DNA of 42,716 nt from Spinellus fusiger (GCA_025094145.1 JALLLS010000098.1:75001-117716), one strand, 5' to 3'. Counted from the first letter of the stretch, positions 11,649 to 22,169 are shown. Notes: a model not told the origin generated them from the letters alone. Translations and numbers: made by a program.

Positions 11649-11664
11649 CTATACCTTATACAGT
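11649..11664. repeat. Target-site duplication of the minus-strand LINE, right copy
   Basis: Identical to 10140-10155. Its last four bases are the first four bases of the Tc1-B left inverted repeat, showing that the LINE inserted after Tc1-B was already in place. Confidence 0.85.
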
Positions 11665-12972
11665 GAGTTATAACAAAGCTTTCAAGTTTTAAATTATCAG
11701 ACTCCGTTTTTTTGTAACATATCCTTCTTGTTTGTTATAAAGAATATATTCAACACAAATTGTAGACCTCAAAAATATACAGAACATAGATAAGATCAAC
11801 AGAATAATAAATATGTTTTTATTAGATAAAAAGTCTTAGTACTTGTTACTGCTATCCTTTACTTCAATGACAGCATTGCATCTCCGAGGAATGCTCGAAA
11901 TGAGACTGTTGAGCATCTCTAGGAGGGTTTTTTTTTATTTGAGCAACAGAGTAGCCTCAAGATCATGAAGAGTACTTTGAAAACTCATCCTATTTTGGAC
12001 TATGAAGTTCAAAATATCTCAAGGGTGTTCGATTGGGTTCAGATTAAGGCTTTGTGAGAGTCAGTCCTTTATTGTGACTATATCCACTTCTTCCTTCCAC
12101 TCTTCAACTAAATTGCACTTGTGGCTACTAGCATTATCTTTATGAAAAAACACAACTTAATTTTTTGCTCATATCAGAAAGATAGATCAGCCCATAACAA
12201 TACACATTCAGGATTTCAGTGTATCTGGGGCCATCGATACTGCCCATTACTAGGCATAATCGTCTCACACCTTTTCCAGATATGAAACCTCACACTATCA
12301 CCCCACCACTACCAAAATTTATAGTGGGTTTCACATTCTTTGGGAGTAGTCCCAACTTCATTTTTTTTATATGATCTTGCTATAGTTATTGTTTGAGATG
12401 AGCTGGTACCTTGACCCATCTAACCAGATGATAGTACACTATTGCTCATCGGTCCAATGAGAATGGTATTTAGCCCCATCAATTCAAATTTTTTATGCTT
12501 AATGGTAAGAGAAAGTTTCTTCATCATCCTTTAAACTATGACTATAGAAACTTTGGTGGTCATGCTCTGGTGAGGCTCCTTTATTATCTTTAAGAATTTC
12601 AAACCATTTCTCCCTAGACTCTCTTATCAATAAGGGTCTTGTGATCAAGGCTATAAAAAGCCTTGAAATCACCAGTTACTCTGTATCTCTTCAGAATTCG
12701 AGATATGGTGGTAAAGTTCAGGTTATAATCATTAGCAATCTCTACTTGAGTGGTGCCATTTACAATTGCCTTGTGTCCAATGATACAACGAGTAAATTCA
12801 TAAATATTTTTCTTTCTATTAGAGGCATATTTTGTTTTCTCACTCTCACACACAGTAATTTTGGATGAGGTAGATATATTGTGAAAAAAAAAGTTGAATA
12901 AAAAAAAGATAAAATTGAGGCAACTTTTTGGTCGGAGAATCAAAAACTTGAATCCTTTGTTGCAACTCACTG
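11661..12972 (-). mobile_element. Tc1/mariner DNA transposon Tc1-B, complete but inactive
   Basis: Inverted ends begin CAGTGAGTT and continue recognisably for about 35 bp (AACAAAG..TTCAAGTTTT). TA flanks both sides (11659-11660, 12973-12974). Length is 1312 bp. The transposase is on the minus strand: its N-terminal third is open from 12970 to 12614, with an HTH-like block GTTQVEIANDYNLNFTT and ILKRYRVTGDFKA. Further blocks in broken frames include a W-T-D-E-Q-like site near 12440-12460, a D-N-A-S-S-H-like site near 12130-12150, and an N-P-I-E-H block near 12020-12040. Multiple stops and frameshifts are present. It belongs to the same family as the relic at 34407-35642. Confidence 0.9.
12614..12970 (-). 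pseudogene. Tc1-B transposase, N-terminal DNA-binding fragment
   Basis: Open frame of 118 codons starting near the right end of Tc1-B. The recognisable part begins about residue 60: RCIIGHKAIVNGTTQV, EIANDYNLNFTTISRIL and KRYRVTGDFKAF, a helix-turn-helix arrangement typical of Tc1 transposases, followed by DHKTLIDKRV. The first 50 residues (Phe/Lys/Ser-rich) are probably untranslated leader read in frame. The frame then closes, and the catalytic DDE part continues only in fragments toward lower coordinates. Not functional. Confidence 0.75.
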
Positions 12973-13251
12973 TATACTTCTACTAAGAGCTCTTTCGCGT
13001 AATAAATATTACCCCAAAGAGTTATAATAAAATCTACAGCAAACATTACAATCACCCATCCGTCAACACCAACACCCCCCGCCACCTATATCACACTGGA
13101 TCCATTAACCACGGACCCCACCTCAGCACCACCCGCCAAACCCTTCGAGTTTGGCCTTACCGACGTCCCCACCACCTACGACGTCCCTAAAATCAGAAAA
13201 GAAAAACTGCTTGCCAAACGCACCCGAGCAAGAACCAACGAGGAGAACAAA

Positions 13252-14205
13252 ATGTCCGAGGTGGAAAAGGCCGACACCCACGCCCAACAAATGCTGCAGA
13301 TGATGGCGGCAATCCAAAAACAGATGGAGATCTTTGGACTCCGTATCCAGGAATTGGAGGCCCAATTGAAGGCCAAGGATGCAATGATTGCATCCCTCCA
13401 GGCTCAGGCCACTACCAGCACCACCAACACCACCACCACTGCCACCCCTGCCACCCCTGCCACCCCTGCCAAGCAGGACAACTCGACTGCTGCTTCAAAG
13501 CATGCCCCAACCTCCACACCCACACCCACACCCACCACCTACGCCAGCATGGCAAAGAAGAACCCCCAGGCCAAGAAGCCTACAAAGGCCAAAGCAGTGC
13601 TTAAGGCACAAGCAATACGTGCCTTGCAGGAGCCCACTGGACCCTCAGTGTACGAATTCGTATACGTCCCTTGCCGCCGATACCTTAAGTACGGCCAGGT
13701 CCGCAAGATGTTGGGATCGTTGAAGATCCAACAGTCACGGATCATTGACATCCACTTCCCGGCAAGGGGAACAGTTGCGCTGCTGGTCCACAGCAGCTAC
13801 AAGAAGGAACTCGAGGAGCACCTCGAGAAGCTTAAGATCAGTCCAGTGAAGGACTTCAACCCTGTGTCCGCTGCAGTCATTGCAGACCCAAAGCTCCAAG
13901 GGGAAACCAACAGTACCAAGGCTGCAAAGGCCCAGGAACTCTTTGACCAGAGAGTGTCAAACACCTGTCTTCGTTCCCCCACCCACTTAGGGTACAGCAT
14001 TGCTCGCCACTTTGGCTCTGGTAATGCCACTCCCTGCCTCTCTGCCACTGCCTTTGAGAAGCTCTTGGCGGATCTCAAGGCCAAGACCCCAGTTGCCAGC
14101 CGCCCCGCCACCCTTGAAGAAGAGGCCATCCAGGCATTTGGATCAGGCTCAGCTATGGAAGAAGATGAGGGAGACGCCCAAAACATCCACCGAGAAGAAT
14201 TATGA
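13252..14205 (+). CDS. LINE ORF1: coiled-coil RNA-binding protein
   Basis: Expected to coat the LINE RNA and form the ribonucleoprotein with ORF2. Frame of 317 codons from ATG 13252. Residues 1-55 are a heptad-rich coiled coil (QMLQMMAAIQKQMEIFGLR, IQELEAQLKAKD). Residues 56-115 are Thr/Pro/Ala/Lys-rich linker. From about 130 the region YEFVYVPCRRYLKYGQVRK, SRIIDIHFPARGTVALLV resembles an RRM fold, followed by a conserved C-terminal part (SNTCLRSPTHLGYSIARHF). The same frame is open upstream to a double TAA at 13000-13005 without an ATG, and this upstream part is conserved as protein with the minus-strand copy, so the true N-terminus was longer and its start has been lost or is non-AUG. It ends with TGA overlapping the ORF2 ATG. 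Confidence 0.9.
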   Translation: MSEVEKADTHAQQMLQMMAAIQKQMEIFGLRIQELEAQLKAKDAMIASLQAQATTSTTNTTTTATPATPATPAKQDNSTAASKHAPTSTPTPTPTTYASMAKKNPQAKKPTKAKAVLKAQAIRALQEPTGPSVYEFVYVPCRRYLKYGQVRKMLGSLKIQQSRIIDIHFPARGTVALLVHSSYKKELEEHLEKLKISPVKDFNPVSAAVIADPKLQGETNSTKAAKAQELFDQRVSNTCLRSPTHLGYSIARHFGSGNATPCLSATAFEKLLADLKAKTPVASRPATLEEEAIQAFGSGSAMEEDEGDAQNIHREEL

Positions 14206-17200
14206 ATAGACTGAAGATTGGTCTATTGAATGCTTGTGGAATCAGGCCCAAACTGGTGAACGTTCTGAATGTGTGTGTGCAGAATGATATTGATATACTT
14301 TTAGTGACAGAGACTTTCCTGACCAAAGACATGCAAATGTTGAGGTGCCCCTGGATACAAATACACAACTATGCTATAGCCCATGGTGATGCTGGACGAG
14401 GTTTTGATGGAGTTTCGTTCTTTATTCGTCCTGACTTTCCTTACCATGTACATTCCTTACCAATTACTAATCCTTTTGTGGTCTCCTGTAGGATTGGCCC
14501 ATATACACTCCATGGTCTGTACCTACCTCCGAGGCTGTCGTCTAGTGAGGCTGCGGAAAGGTTGAATTCACTACCCATAGACGACTTCACACTCGTCCTT
14601 GGTGACCTGAATACACGTTTAGGCCGCCTGACTGGAGATCATGGCATAAACGACAGACATGTGGGATTTGAAGACTGGATCCGCCGTCAGGATCTAACCT
14701 TGTGGAACTCAGAGTTGGCATTTGGCTTGCCTACATATGAGCGAATTCTAGCAGATGGTCGTCGGTTTGCTAGCATTATTGACCTGTTCCTGTCAAGAAG
14801 CTACAACTTCTCCGAAGTGTGCTTGCACATTAGGGACGATCTGACGTTAGGTTCAGACCACCACTTGTGTGAGCTGTCCTTTCAGCCGGTGCTCATGCCA
14901 CCGCTCATGACAGAAACAGCTGTCCGTCGCCTCTGGAGACTGCAACGTTTAAACAAACAAACAGTCTGTGACCAGTACAAGCGATGTTTTGCAGAGAACA
15001 CAGGTGAACTGCAAAGAGAGATCCAAAAAATATTGGAAGACAAAACCCCGTTGTGCTCTGTTAAGATGGAGGACTTTGCTGAGAGACTCAATGAGTCAAT
15101 CTACAAGGCCCTGGATGATAGCGTAGGGCGCGCACAATCCCATCCAAAAGCTTGGAAAAGCTACTGAAATGCTGATCTACAACAGTCAGCTGACCGTCGT
15201 CAAGAACTTTATCGTTTTAGACGACGGGTAGGCAATGATATTGAACGCATTGAAGCCCACCGCTTGTATGAGGAAGCGTGTTTAGCTTTGAAAAAGGCTA
15301 TAAGGCAAGCACAACGACAAACCTGGCATGTATTTTGTGATAAAGTCCGTAAGGGCTTAACAGAGATGACAAGTGCTGTGAAAGGAATGAGGCTGCGGAG
15401 ACGTTCGCCAATTTCCCTGTCATCTTCAGAGGGCCCTCGGCATGCTGCCAATCGCATGATTGACCACCTAGAGAGAGTGTTTGGCGGATCTACGGAAAGA
15501 CAGGAGCGTAAGGAGTTTACTCTCCAAGACAATCCAGTCCCATGGGACGTAGACTTTATTCACTCTGCTATTCGAAAGATGCCAAATCGAAAAGCACCAG
15601 GCATTGATCATATTAGAGCAGAAATGCTCAAACCCCTAGTTCGAGTGCTAGTGCCTCTGTTACATCAGATCTTCACATTGTGTTGGAGATGGTCGTGGAC
15701 GCCTGTGGCCTGGAGAACAGCACAGGTGGTACCTATTTACAAAAACAAAGGAGAGCAGGATGACCCTAGTAACTATCGGCCTATTAGCTTGACATCGGTG
15801 TTTCGTAAGCTCTTAGAAAGATGTATAGCTGGGGAGCTCCTTTCGACCATGCCTGCATTGGACATGGCTCAAGGTGGATTTCGCGCTCGTCGTGGAACTC
15901 TAGACCAGGCCCTCTGTCTCCACGAACTTATGGGGTTGTACGCTGCCCAAGGATCAGGAGAGCAAGATCCAAAACCTCCAGTCGTCGTCTTCCTAGATAT
16001 TAAAGCTGCATATGATAGTGTGGAACGCTCTGTCATATGGGAGTCGCTGATGCCCTTCGTGTCTCAGCCGTTGCTCTTGCTACTACAGAATTTGTTTGAT
16101 GACATTGTGGTGAATGTGATTCTGAAAAATGTAGCATCCCGGGACATTGCACCTAAACGAGGAGTCTTACAGGGTAGTATTCTTTCTCCATTTCTTTATT
16201 CTATTTTCATTGATACTCTTCCACGTTTCTTGAGGTTTGCTTCGGTATCCCCAATACTGGTTGGTATGCACCCACCTACCATGGGACGGTCCATTAATCT
16301 CTGTGCTCGAAATCCTTTCTCTTTTGCTTCCCCACAGGCAACTGTTCACGCATTGCTTGACGAGTTACAGAATTCCCTTCACAATCCTTTTCCTACTTCT
16401 ACAGTTTCGGATGACTCTTCTGAGTTGTCAGATTCCTCTTACAGTCCGTCTCATGTCACTGTTACTTGGGCTCCTGTGAATTGTTTGTTGTATGCTGATG
16501 ATGTGGCTCTTATGGGCTGCCCAGAAGATATACATCGAATGCTGGCACTTGCCGAAATTCACTCGACCCTCCTTGGTTACAAATGGAGTCCCTCCAAATG
16601 TGAAGTACTCAATGCCCCGGCCAATGTGCCGTTTTACCTCTATGGCAACGAGCTTCCAACCTGTGATACTTTCAAGTACCTTGGTATCCCCTTTTCACGT
16701 CAAGGTATTAACCAAGACGCACTTTTCTCACACTCACAAGTCAAGGCAATTGCAGTAATGCAAAAGCTGAGAGGAATGGGTGTAAACATGTATGGCTTTG
16801 GGATTACAGCAGCCCTAAGAGCGTATACTGTTTTTGTTCGGCCTATTCTTGAGTATGGGTTGGCTATTTGTAATGTCAATAGACTAGGCATCCACCCGCT
16901 ACAAATCTGTCAGTCTGGTTGTCTGAGACTTTGTCTTGCTAGATCTGCTACTGCTAGGTTTGGAACGATCCAGGTTGCCCAATTATCCGCCCTCCCTAAC
17001 ATATACTCTCGTTTTCTTTATATGCAAGCCAAATTTGTTGAGCGCACATCTACCCTTCCTGAAGATACCCTCCTCTGGTGCATTGTCCCGCAGCTTGAAG
17101 CACTCCAGAGTAAAGCCAGATGGATTAAGCTACATGGCAATGTACTCTGGCAAAATGCTCAAAGAATAGGACGGGCTCACAACCATCCTAAGTCTCCATT

Positions 17201-17501
17201 AAAAGTAGCTTATCTTGAACGACTTCAAAGTGAAATGACTAGTCTAGTTCGTGATAAGAATCCGTTGGTGGCAGTAGCTTGCTCATTTAGGCTGCTGATA
17301 GATGTGTTGAGCAGGAACGCCAATGCCACTATAGAGTGCAAAGACTCTTCCTACAACAAACTCTCTGCCCTCACTTTTCCTCAGAACTCTTCTCTACCAC
17401 CCATTCTTAACCTGTTTAGCATAGCCAGAAGTTTCTCTATTCATTTTCAGGATTGTCCGAGCTATTTTAAGTATCCCTCGTTGAATTTTGAATTGCCATA
17501 G
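14202..17501 (+). pseudogene. LINE ORF2: APE-like endonuclease plus reverse transcriptase, one in-frame stop
   Basis: Makes the target nick and copies LINE RNA into DNA. The frame starts at ATG 14202 and runs to 17501 (1100 codons including the end stop), interrupted only by TGA at 15165-15167; both sides are in the same frame with no indel. Endonuclease (residues 1-235): LKIGLLNACGIRPK, LLVTETFL, LVLGDLNTRLGRL, IIDLFLSRSY, TLGSDHHLCEL, holding the expected Glu, Asp/Asn and His residues. Reverse transcriptase (about 440-800): NRKAPGIDHIRAEM, NYRPISLTSVFRKLLE, GGFRARRGTLDQ, VVVFLDIKAAYDSVE, RGVLQGSILSPFLYS, the catalytic LLYADDVAL near 16485-16511, and KYLGIPF. No RNase H or terminal zinc knuckle is evident. 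The stop lies in the linker between domains, so each domain alone is intact. Confidence 0.93.
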
Positions 17502-17819
17502 GATGACGGTTGTCTTTTCGGTGTCTTGTTTTCCTTGTTGACTCTATGGTCTTTTGGATATCTACTCTTAATTATCATTCACCACTATCTCTTATTTTTC
17601 TTCATTCTTCCTTTATTTGAGGTTTTATATTTCTCTATCCTTCTGTTTCTTATTCATTTGCATTCATTTTTTTTACTTTAGTATCTAGAGTGTTCATGTT
17701 TATCTCATTTTATTTTCAAAACAATCCCATAGGGTGGCTAAAATCTCTAATGCGCGAATTGCAAAACACAACCAAAAATAAAAATAAAAATACTTTGAAC
17801 CACAAATATCATCTATTTG

Positions 17820-18380
17820 GTAAGATATAAATAAAGTAAAGAAGATACAACATGTTTATAGAATCAACTTGGGGTTCTTCTATGTATTCTTTATAGGAGG
17901 TGAATGAGGAGCATGTAACAAGTTCCTCAGGTAATCATCCTACCAGTGTAATCATCCTAACGATCTCTTTATGTGATACTCATTGGAAGTATGATTATTC
18001 ACCTTTTCTTGCAAGATCTTATTTATAACATCAATACCATAGTCTCTCTTTGAAAGCACAAAGATGTACATATTGTATACCATTGATATTACGTCTTAAC
18101 TTGGGAATTATCTGCAACGGAAAATAACACCCTTCTAGAGTACTCTTCTAGATATATAACAAAGGAAAACATACAACTAGAACTAATAATAATAATAAAA
18201 AGTCCAAGATTTCTGGTTCATCACTCTCCTTCTCCTCCTCACTTATCACCGAGGCTTTGGTTTGCTGACTAATATGACCCCATAGTACAGATAAACTACC
18301 CTAAAAAAGTGATAGTGTATGTCTTATTTGATCTTGTTATGTAAAAGATATTACAATGTCTAGTACAACATGAAAAAGAA
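17820..18380 (+). pseudogene. Second Fanzor/TnpB-like relic, more decayed copy of 5700-6410
   Basis: Direct-orientation homologue of 5700-6410. Matching blocks include AAAGAAGATACAA(C/T)ATG at 17840, AACAAGTTCCTCAGG (versus GCAAGTTATTCAGG), the tail corresponding to KNDTRPERFCRYNK, here reading ENNTLLEYSSRYITK, and the Ser-rich C-terminus SGSSLSFSSS. Similarity continues about 90 bp beyond the stop of the first copy (ACTACC..AAAAAGTGATA, AAAAGATATTA.AAT.TCTAGTA). The zinc-ribbon part is eroded beyond clear reading, and there are many stops. It starts just after the 3' end of the plus-strand LINE. Confidence 0.6.
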
Positions 18381-20340
18381 AAAATAGAATAAGAAAAAAA
18401 CTTTCTCTAGACCAGCTTCTTGGTAGCGATATCTCTAACTTATAAATTATGTTAATAAAGTGAAAATTCAACACTCATTGCGTATTAATAGACACAAAAG
18501 GCTTCTCATTGATGATTTTCTTCTTCCTCCTCTTTCCATAGCTCTCTTCTTATGTTATGGGTGCTAACAATGGAGACATCACTGACAGTTTTCTTTTTTC
18601 TTTTTTCTTTTTTGCCTAAATCAGACAAACATTTATACTCGTTATTTGATCGGAAAAATATATCAGCCAATATGTCGTAAAGACATTTTCTATAACTGGA
18701 ACTACAACCCTTTTTGGAAATACCAACTCCTACTACTAAACTGAGAAGGTAGATGCTATTGAATACTAAGGGATAATAATTCATAGTATTGAATAGCATA
18801 CCCCTGAAGCTAAAATACTAGTAGTGGAAAAGTATAAAAGACATGGCAATACAAATTAATAAACAGCAGAGTTTAACCACAAGTTAACTGACAGGATTTC
18901 CTTTGGACTAACAAGCCATTGACGACAAATAGAAGAAAATGGTTCTATTCCAAGATCAGACATTCTCCTTATTCATCATACTATATTTCTTTGTGTGAAT
19001 GTAAGCAGATTTAGTTCTTTCTCTGTTGATTGGACGCTCCATATGCAGATAGCATCCTTGATGTGAACTTTAAAAAAAAAGCAATGAGAAGAGAGACACT
19101 TCATCCTTTGAAGGAAATTTTTTTTTCTTTCTCTTTTCTTCAAAATAGATGAAGATCAAAATCTCATCTTTTGTCTGATGGTGTGTTTAAAGGACTGTTT
19201 ATGAGTAAGATTTCTATGTGTGTTTATATAAAAGTCATTGAGCGGCGACTTTATCCAACTCTTTATTATTCTTATTCACATAAAGCATTAGAGCAGAATG
19301 GTTGAGATGAGGTTGTACTATAGATTGGCTATGACTAAGTAATGGCAGTCTTTACGTGCTGGATAGTGTTTTCTATCCATTTCAATAATATTCTGGCCAA
19401 TGCCTTAGCTTTTATTTCATAAATGTCTTATGAGCACCACAACCCCACAGCTCAACAATCCGTTTGGCCCTATAGCAATGTAGAGATATTGCCGCTGTCT
19501 TTTTATGGTATCTTGTCTAACAGGTCTAACGTAGCAGCCCCTGGAGACTTTATTTGGTTAAATACAATTTCATATCAGTTGTATTTTGGTTACTACAGCT
19601 TATAGAGTAAACACGCCCAAGTTATTTAGTGTTGTTGTTCATTAGACAGGTCTTTTATTAAAATGAATAAATCAATATCTATAGAGTAATACCCCATCTT
19701 ATTAGAAAACAGTCTAATGGCCATAGTACCATTGTGTGCTCTGTAGGATAGAATGACCGAGTACAAATGGCGATATCTGTTTGAGTAAACACCAGACAAT
19801 GATCTCCTGCTTCAAGTAGACTCTACAATGGCATAAGGACGCATTGTTTTCTGTAGATCAATCTACCTTGTTCCACTACTAAAGAAGTACATCAAAAAGA
19901 GAGGGATTGATTCTAGTCCACCCATAAAGCACTTTTTTCCCTTGGACTGAGTAGTTTTGCACATTCACTATCCTTCTAGACTGAATCAATGTCTTTAGGT
20001 GGTTTTGCTTGTATAAGCTATTCTGTAGATCTCTCTTTTCTATTCTTTTCTATTCTTTTCTATTCTTTTCTATGCTTTTTTCCCAAGTATAATCAGATAT
20101 CCTTTGTTTATGTCTTTATGTATTTGTTTGAATAGTGCCTTGATGCTACAGTTGTCTTTTACTTATCCCATGATACACTGTTTGTGATTCTGAATAAGCC
20201 TACACTGCACAACACTTTAGAAGTATTTATGCTTAGTACATTAGTAGAGAAATATAGAGTATTAAAAAATGAAAACCAGATGCAATGACCAATGGCATGT
20301 GAAATCAAGCCACAGACCTGATAGCTCCTCATCCATGATT
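18381..20340. other. Intergenic stretch between transposon nest and thiolase
   Basis: 18838-18930 resembles 5480-5600 (AGCAGAGTT..., CCTTTGGACTAACAAGCCATTGAC versus CCTTTGGACCTAAGAAGCTATTGAC) and may be part of the repeated Fanzor-like unit. A minus frame at 18506-18799 (97 codons from ATG, hydrophobic start, Lys/Glu-rich end) could encode a small secreted protein but has no support. A 10-bp satellite lies at 20030-20080. Otherwise nothing seen. Confidence 0.45.
20030..20080. repeat. 10-bp microsatellite (TATTCTTTTC)n
   Basis: Three exact tandem copies at 20041-20070 with partial copies on either side. Pyrimidine-rich on the plus strand. Confidence 0.85.
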
Positions 20341-20432
20341 TGCTTATGGGAAAGAGCGGGGGACCAATTCCCTCTCTTTTATTATTTCAAACAGCATTTC
20401 TACTGTCTTCTCGTATTATTCTATGCCCTGTG

Positions 20433-20582
20433 ATTGGCCCACTCTCCCTCAAACACCAGAGCCCATCTGTCCTTCTCCCCTATGTCTCTCATTGTCCTGC
20501 CTCCATATTATATTTATATTTATATTTCAAAGAGCGGATTTCAAGTGACTAAGCTTCACCACGGGAAAATAGGACTATAAAT
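20433..20582 (+). promoter_or_regulatory. Thiolase promoter: inverted CCAAT box and TATA box
   Basis: An ATTGG (inverted CCAAT) lies at 20433-20437 within TGATTGGCCCAC, about 190 bp before the start codon. CTATAAAT at 20575-20582 is a TATA box about 50 bp before ATG 20629. The distance implies a short 5' UTR. Assignment is by motif and position only. Confidence 0.5.
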
Positions 20583-20628
20583 GTTCAGGGAAAGCCTTTA
20601 TGCCAAATGTTCGTTTATCTTTCCAACA

Positions 20629-22095
20629 ATGGCTTCTCGTCTTCAGCAGGTTTCTTCTCATCTCGCCCCTACTGGCACTGTTGCCAACAAGATTGGTGTC
20701 AAGTCTCCTGAGGACATTGTTATTGTCTCTGCCCTCCGTACTGGTCTTGCACGTGGTCGCAAGGGTGGTTTCAAGGACACTTTGCCTGAAGGTAAGAAAG
20801 AGAGCAAGAGAAAGAGCAAGCACGTCTTCTTTGGTTCTATTTGCTTATCTATGGATGAATAGAAATGCTTTCTCCCATCTTCAAGGCCATCATTGAGCAG
20901 ACAAAGATCAACCCTGCTATTGTCGATGATATTATTGTCGGCAATGTTCTCCCCAAGGGTGGAGGAGCTGGTGCTGCCCGTATGGCTGCTCTCCACGCTG
21001 GCTTCCCTGACACCACCTCTGTGGCTACCGTCAACCGCCAGTGCTCTTCTGGTCTCCAGGCTGTGGTTCAGGTGGCTGCTGCTCTCCAGGCTGATTTGAT
21101 CGAAGTGGGTATTGGTGCTGGTGTGGAGTCCATGACCCTCAACTACAGCCCTGATCTTCTTGGTAATATCTCCACCAAGATTGTTGAGTCAACACCTGCT
21201 GCTGCTGACTGCATGTTGCCTATGGGGTAAGTCCATCTCAAGGAAGGAGAAGGGAAAAAAAGAAAAAAGAAAAGGCCATTCACTAACGTATGTTTGTGTG
21301 TGTTTGTGTGTTTAGTCTTACCTCTGAAAATGTTGCTGCTGAATTCAGCATTACACGTGCCCAGCAAGATGCGTTCTCTGCTGCTTCTCATGTCAAGGCA
21401 GCTCTTGCCCAGAAGAACAACTTGTTCAGCGAAGAGATCGTCCCTGTGAAGACCACTGTTCTTGACAAGGACGGCAACGAGCACACTGTTGTGGTGGACA
21501 GAGACGAAGGTGTTCGTCCCGAAACCACACCCGAATCCCTCAGCAAATTGAAGCCTGCCTTCTCTAAAACGGGTTCTACCACTGCTGGCAGTGCTTCCCA
21601 AGTCTCTGATGGTGCTGCTGCTGTCTTACTGATGAAGCGTAAGACTGCACACAAGCACGGTCTGCCTATTCTCGGCAAGTACATCACCTCGGCCGTAGTG
21701 GGTGTAAGTAGAAACAGAGACAGTGCAATAAAGAAGAGATGTCTAATGCTGTGTTTCCATAGGTGCCTCCCCGCATTATGGGCATTGGACCCGCTGTAGC
21801 CATCCCTGTGGCCATTGAAAGAGCAGGCATTCGTCTTGAGGATGTTGATATCTTTGAAATCAACGAGGCCTTTGCTTCTCAGGCATTCTACACCATCCAG
21901 AAGTTGAACATCCCCATTGAGAAGGTCAACCCCAAGGGTGGTGCTATTGCCATTGGTCACCCTCTTGGCTGCACTGGTGCCAGACAGATTGCTACTCTTT
22001 TGCCTGAACTCAAGCGCCAAGGCAAGAAGATTGGTGTGACCTCCATGTGTATTGGCACTGGCATGGGAATGGCTGCTGTGTTTGAAAGAGAGTAA
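20629..22095 (+). CDS. POT1: Peroxisomal 3-ketoacyl-CoA thiolase (acetyl-CoA C-acyltransferase)
   Basis: Last enzyme of peroxisomal beta-oxidation: cleaves 3-ketoacyl-CoA with CoA to acetyl-CoA and a shortened acyl-CoA. Four exons, 20629-20791, 20863-21226, 21316-21703 and 21763-22095, join in phase to 415 residues, close to yeast Pot1. Introns are GT-AG, 71, 89 and 59 bp. The N-terminus MASRLQQVSSHLAP carries a perfect PTS2 signal (R-L-x5-H-L), which fixes the start and places the enzyme in the peroxisome. Nucleophile Cys is residue 115 in NRQCSSGLQAV. C-terminal thiolase blocks NEAFASQAFYT, GGAIAIGHPLGCTGARQ and CIGTGMGMAAVFERE hold the catalytic His and second Cys. An upstream in-frame ATG at 20581 would add 16 residues and bury PTS2, so it is rejected. 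Codon use is strongly biased toward C-ending codons, suggesting high expression. Confidence 0.97.
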
Positions 22096-22163
22096 GCTCT
22101 TAAATTCTATGCTCTTTTTATTATAATTATGTTTTTCCTTCTTCCGCCCTTTTGTACTTTCTG

Positions 22164-22169
22164 AATAAA
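22164..22169 (+). terminator. Poly(A) signal of the thiolase gene
   Basis: AATAAA 69 bp after the thiolase stop codon, in a T-rich region. Position and motif are typical; not otherwise verified. Confidence 0.5.

Larger units (their letters stand above)
12985..17799 (+). mobile_element. Non-LTR retrotransposon (LINE) with ORF1 and EEP-RT ORF2, nearly intact
   Basis: LINE of the APE-endonuclease type. Order: short leader, ORF1 (coiled coil plus RNA-binding domain), ORF2 (endonuclease, reverse transcriptase, C-terminal Cys/His-poor region), about 300-bp 3' UTR ending AAAAATACTTTGA with no long poly(A). The 5' boundary is approximate: it begins within about 20 bp of the right end of Tc1-B, and by comparison with the minus-strand copy little or nothing of the leader is missing. 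No target duplication was found for this copy. GC content and codon use of the ORFs are higher than in the surrounding AT-rich DNA, consistent with a recent arrival. The Mucor family Grem-LINE1 is a candidate relative; this is untested. Confidence 0.93.

Noticed and set aside
12985..17799. Target-site duplication for the plus-strand LINE
   Set aside because: The 3' flank (ACCACAAATATCATC) has no convincing match near 12970-13040; only a weak AT-rich similarity exists.
20581..20628. Upstream in-frame ATG of the thiolase gene as the start
   Set aside because: It would put 16 residues before the PTS2 signal, which must be near the N-terminus, and it overlaps the TATA box.
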